A stretch of 7,376 nt of DNA from Candidatus Glassbacteria bacterium RIFCSPLOWO2_12_FULL_58_11 (GTDB lineage Bacteria; Gemmatimonadota; Glassbacteria; GWA2-58-10): contig MFIX01000006.1 in the NCBI GenBank assembly GCA_001780825.1, positions 2,869 through 10,244 on the forward strand. Direction: 5' to 3'. Each line of letters starts with the position of its first letter. Position 1 is the stretch's first letter. The notes below the pieces were generated by a model that was not told the DNA's origin, made no database searches, and was given only the letters and a program-made list of their open reading frames with translations. Both the position numbers and the translations under genes were made by a program. This document shows positions 5,730 through 7,376 of the stretch, piece by piece.

Positions 5730-7170
5730 GGACTTTAATCCGGGCTAAATTTTTATCGTTGGCTTCGATCAGCGTCCAGGGAGCGATCTCCGTGCTGGTG
5801 TGGTCGACCATATCGCAGACAGCCTGTTCATAGAGCTGGAATTTTTCCCGGTTGCGCCAGTCCTCCTCGGTAATTTTGAATCTCTTGTAGCCGGTTTGTT
5901 CGCGGGCTTTAAAGCGCGCGAGCTGTTCTTCCTGGCTGATCGAGAGCCAGAACTTGGCAACCAGAGTCCGGTTATCGATCAGTTGTTCCTCAAAATCGTT
6001 TATCTCTTCGTAAGCCCGCACCCAGTCCGACTCACTGCAGAACCCTTCTATCCTTTCCACCAGGACCCTGCCGTACCAGGAGCGATCGAAAATCGTGATC
6101 ATGCCTTGCCGCGGCAAATGCCTCCAGAACCGCCAGAGGTACGGCTGTGCCTTTTCTTCCTCGGTGGGAGCGGCGATCGGGATAACCCGGTAGAGCCCCG
6201 GGTCCAGCGCTCCGGTCAAGCGGCGGATGCTCCCCCCCTTGCCCGCGGCGTCAAAACCTTCGAACACGGCGGTCGCCGAAATCTTCTTGAATCCGGGTTC
6301 CCGGGCCAGAAGGGCGAGTTTGCCCTGGTATTTCGCCAGCATCGAGCCGTACTTTTTCTTATCGAGTGTTTGCGACAGGTCGAGGGATCGGAGGACCGAA
6401 AGATTATCGCTCTTGGCGACTGTCACTTTGACCGGCAGCGTGGTCGCATGATTTTTGGGAGCGCTCAGCCGCTGGTTCAAGGCCTGCAGGATGGCCTTGC
6501 CGATGGTCAGTTCGCGATAGCGGGAATCCGCGCCTTCGAGAATGATCCAGGGAGCCTCCGCGGTGCTTGTCCTTCGCAGGGTCCTTTCGGTCACCCGGAT
6601 GAACTTGTCGTATAACTTCAGATGCTTCCAATCCCGCTCCGTAACTCGCCAACTGTTTTTGGGATCTTTCTCCAGAGCTTTAAATCGCTCCTGTTGTCCA
6701 TTCTTTGACAGATGAAGCCAGAATTTAAGGATGAGCACTCCCTCATTGACCAGCATCCTCTCGAATTTTTCGATCCGCTCGAGGTGCTGGTCAAGCTGGG
6801 AATTCGTGCTGATTCCGTAAACCCTGTCCAGCAGAGCTTGCGAATACCAGGTATGAACAAAAATCCCGATCTTGCCCTTGGGCGGGAACACCTGCCAGAA
6901 ACGCCACATGTCCGGCCGCTCGAGCTCCTCGGCAGAGGGTTTGAGCATGACATTGGTCCGGATATGACGCGGATCCATCCATGCGTTCAAGGTTTTGATC
7001 GTTTCTCCCTTGCCTGCTCCATCGACGCCTGAAATAATGATAAATGTCTGAAAGGTCGACGATTCGCTCAGCTCGAACTGCGCCTGAAGAAGTTGCTCGC
7101 GCAACAATGGCACCTCTTCATCGTAAACCTTTTTCGCGACCTTATGGCCCAACTCGGCTGATTCAAACAA
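5692..7170 (-). CDS. pap: Polyphosphate:AMP phosphotransferase (two-domain PPK2 family)
   Basis: A class II PPK2 enzyme that transfers phosphate from polyP to AMP, giving ADP, in the cytoplasm. The 492-aa length fits the fused two-domain PAP family of Acinetobacter and Pseudomonas (about 475-500 aa). N-domain (about 10-230): Walker A GVDGAGKG at 48-55 and FVHTWYS at 104-110. C-domain (about 268-492): Walker A GFDAAGKG at 305-312, FDRSWYGRVLVERIEG at 361-376, lid segment KITEEDWRNREKF at 432-444, and STEIAPWTLIEANDK near the end. The acidic and basic residues of FDRSWY (D362, R363) are V105 and H106 in the N-domain, so only the C-domain looks catalytically complete, as I recall for the family. 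The start is TTG: the family N-terminus FESAELGH follows at once, and AAGGAG lies 6 nt upstream. It converges on the CHAD gene with a 38-nt overlap. Confidence 0.95.
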   Translation of the reverse strand: MFESAELGHKVAKKVYDEEVPLLREQLLQAQFELSESSTFQTFIIISGVDGAGKGETIKTLNAWMDPRHIRTNVMLKPSAEELERPDMWRFWQVFPPKGKIGIFVHTWYSQALLDRVYGISTNSQLDQHLERIEKFERMLVNEGVLILKFWLHLSKNGQQERFKALEKDPKNSWRVTERDWKHLKLYDKFIRVTERTLRRTSTAEAPWIILEGADSRYRELTIGKAILQALNQRLSAPKNHATTLPVKVTVAKSDNLSVLRSLDLSQTLDKKKYGSMLAKYQGKLALLAREPGFKKISATAVFEGFDAAGKGGSIRRLTGALDPGLYRVIPIAAPTEEEKAQPYLWRFWRHLPRQGMITIFDRSWYGRVLVERIEGFCSESDWVRAYEEINDFEEQLIDNRTLVAKFWLSISQEEQLARFKAREQTGYKRFKITEEDWRNREKFQLYEQAVCDMVDHTSTEIAPWTLIEANDKNLARIKVLRTFCELIEKAL

Positions 7171-7176
7171 GTCAAG

Positions 7177-7182
7177 CTCCTT
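7177..7182 (-). promoter_or_regulatory. Ribosome binding site deciding the TTG start of pap
   Basis: AAGGAG on the minus strand, 6 nt before TTG at 7170-7168. The frame stays open upstream for about 30 codons but offers no ATG, GTG or TTG at good spacing. The first internal ATG is codon 65, past the N-domain Walker A. The site therefore fixes the TTG as the start. Confidence 0.75.
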
Positions 7183-7257
7183 GATAAAATTACAGTCCGC
7201 CGGAAGATCAAGACCGGCAGAAACGCCAATCGGCCTGAAAAGTATCGCCGAAATATG

Positions 7258-7287
7258 ATAATATCATTTTTTCTCAATCGCTGTCAA
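7258..7287 (-). promoter_or_regulatory. Sigma70-type promoter of pap with extended -10
   Basis: On the minus strand a perfect -35 TTGACA (7287-7282) is followed by an 18-nt spacer and TATTAT (7263-7258). TGA directly before the -10 gives the extended TGnTATNAT form. Transcription should start near 7251, leaving a leader of about 80 nt before the TTG start codon. The -35 covers the TGA stop of the upstream partial gene. A perfect dyad ATGATA-T-TATCAT spans the -10 and could be an operator or just AT-rich promoter sequence. Confidence 0.6.
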
Positions 7288-7376
7288 AATATTTTCTTTT
7301 TTCTTTGCTCTTTAAATTTACGGACACTGGGCTTGACGATTTTTTCATAGCAGTCCGGGCAGATGGAATGGCTGAA
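7284..7376 (-). CDS. C-terminal end of a protein with Cys-x-x-Cys tail, possibly PAS/GAF sensory (runs off the right edge)
   Basis: The last 31 codons of a minus-strand gene enter the window and end at TGA (7286-7284). The visible peptide begins FSHSICPDCYEKIV and ends in a basic run of Lys and Arg before a final Phe. The FSHxICPxC pattern closely resembles the C-terminal signature of many PAS, GAF or response-regulator proteins, where it pairs with an upstream Cys-x-x-Cys to form a probable zinc site. The upstream pair and main domains lie outside the window, so the assignment rests on this motif alone. The gene lies 113 nt upstream of pap on the same strand, and the pap promoter is embedded at its end, so pap may be read both with it and independently. 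Confidence 0.6.
   Translation of the reverse strand, partial: FSHSICPDCYEKIVKPSVRKFKEQRKKKIF

Noticed and set aside
5723..5733. GTCCT-G-AGGAC dyad at the CHAD/pap junction
   Set aside because: The arms can form only a 4-bp hairpin with a 3-nt loop and the following T-run is too short; not a convincing terminator.
5800..6615. 271-codon open frame on the plus strand
   Set aside because: It is antisense to pap, which is unmistakable; the frame is a by-product of GC-rich codon use.
6856..6861. Loss of Asp and Arg in the N-domain FVHTWYS motif of PAP (V105, H106) as a sign of decay
   Set aside because: The N-domain of two-domain PAP enzymes is generally degenerate at this motif, so it is a family trait rather than a mutation specific to this gene.

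Overview
The window holds a compact bacterial polyphosphate (polyP) locus. Four plus-strand genes lie head to tail: a SixA-type histidine phosphatase (1114-1800), polyphosphate kinase PPK1 (1868-3937), a short Ppx/GppA exopolyphosphatase (3956-4882) and a CHAD-domain protein (4875-5729). A fifth gene on the minus strand (5692-7170) converges on them. It encodes a two-domain PPK2-family polyphosphate:AMP phosphotransferase (PAP). Together the five genes could cover polyP synthesis from ATP (PPK1), hydrolysis (Ppx), use of polyP to phosphorylate AMP (PAP), polyP binding or granule association (CHAD) and a phosphohistidine-type phosphatase of unknown target (SixA).

Two partial genes flank the locus, both on the minus strand. 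At the left edge (1-640) is the N-terminal part of a secreted protein with a signal peptide, a DUF5060-like beta-sandwich and the start of a probable glycoside-hydrolase barrel. At the right edge (7284-7376) are the last 31 codons of a protein ending in a Cys-x-x-Cys tail of the kind found at the C-terminus of PAS/GAF sensory proteins. This fragment is easily missed because it is so short. Between the DUF5060 gene and sixA lies an AT-rich divergent intergenic region (641-1113) without a convincing gene.

The plus-strand genes are probably one operon. Gaps are 67 nt (sixA-ppk1) and 18 nt (ppk1-ppx), followed by an 8-nt overlap (ppx-CHAD). The pap gene overlaps the 3' end of the CHAD gene by 38 nt in convergent orientation. 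It has its own good sigma70-type promoter, whose -35 box covers the stop codon of the upstream gene.

The organism cannot be named from this window. Coding DNA is moderately GC-rich and intergenic DNA AT-rich. The gene set suits a free-living environmental Gram-negative-type bacterium that degrades polysaccharide and stores polyP, possibly a member of the FCB group or a related candidate phylum; this placement is a low-confidence inference. The most unusual DNA structure is a perfect 26-bp palindrome inside ppk1 (3572-3597).
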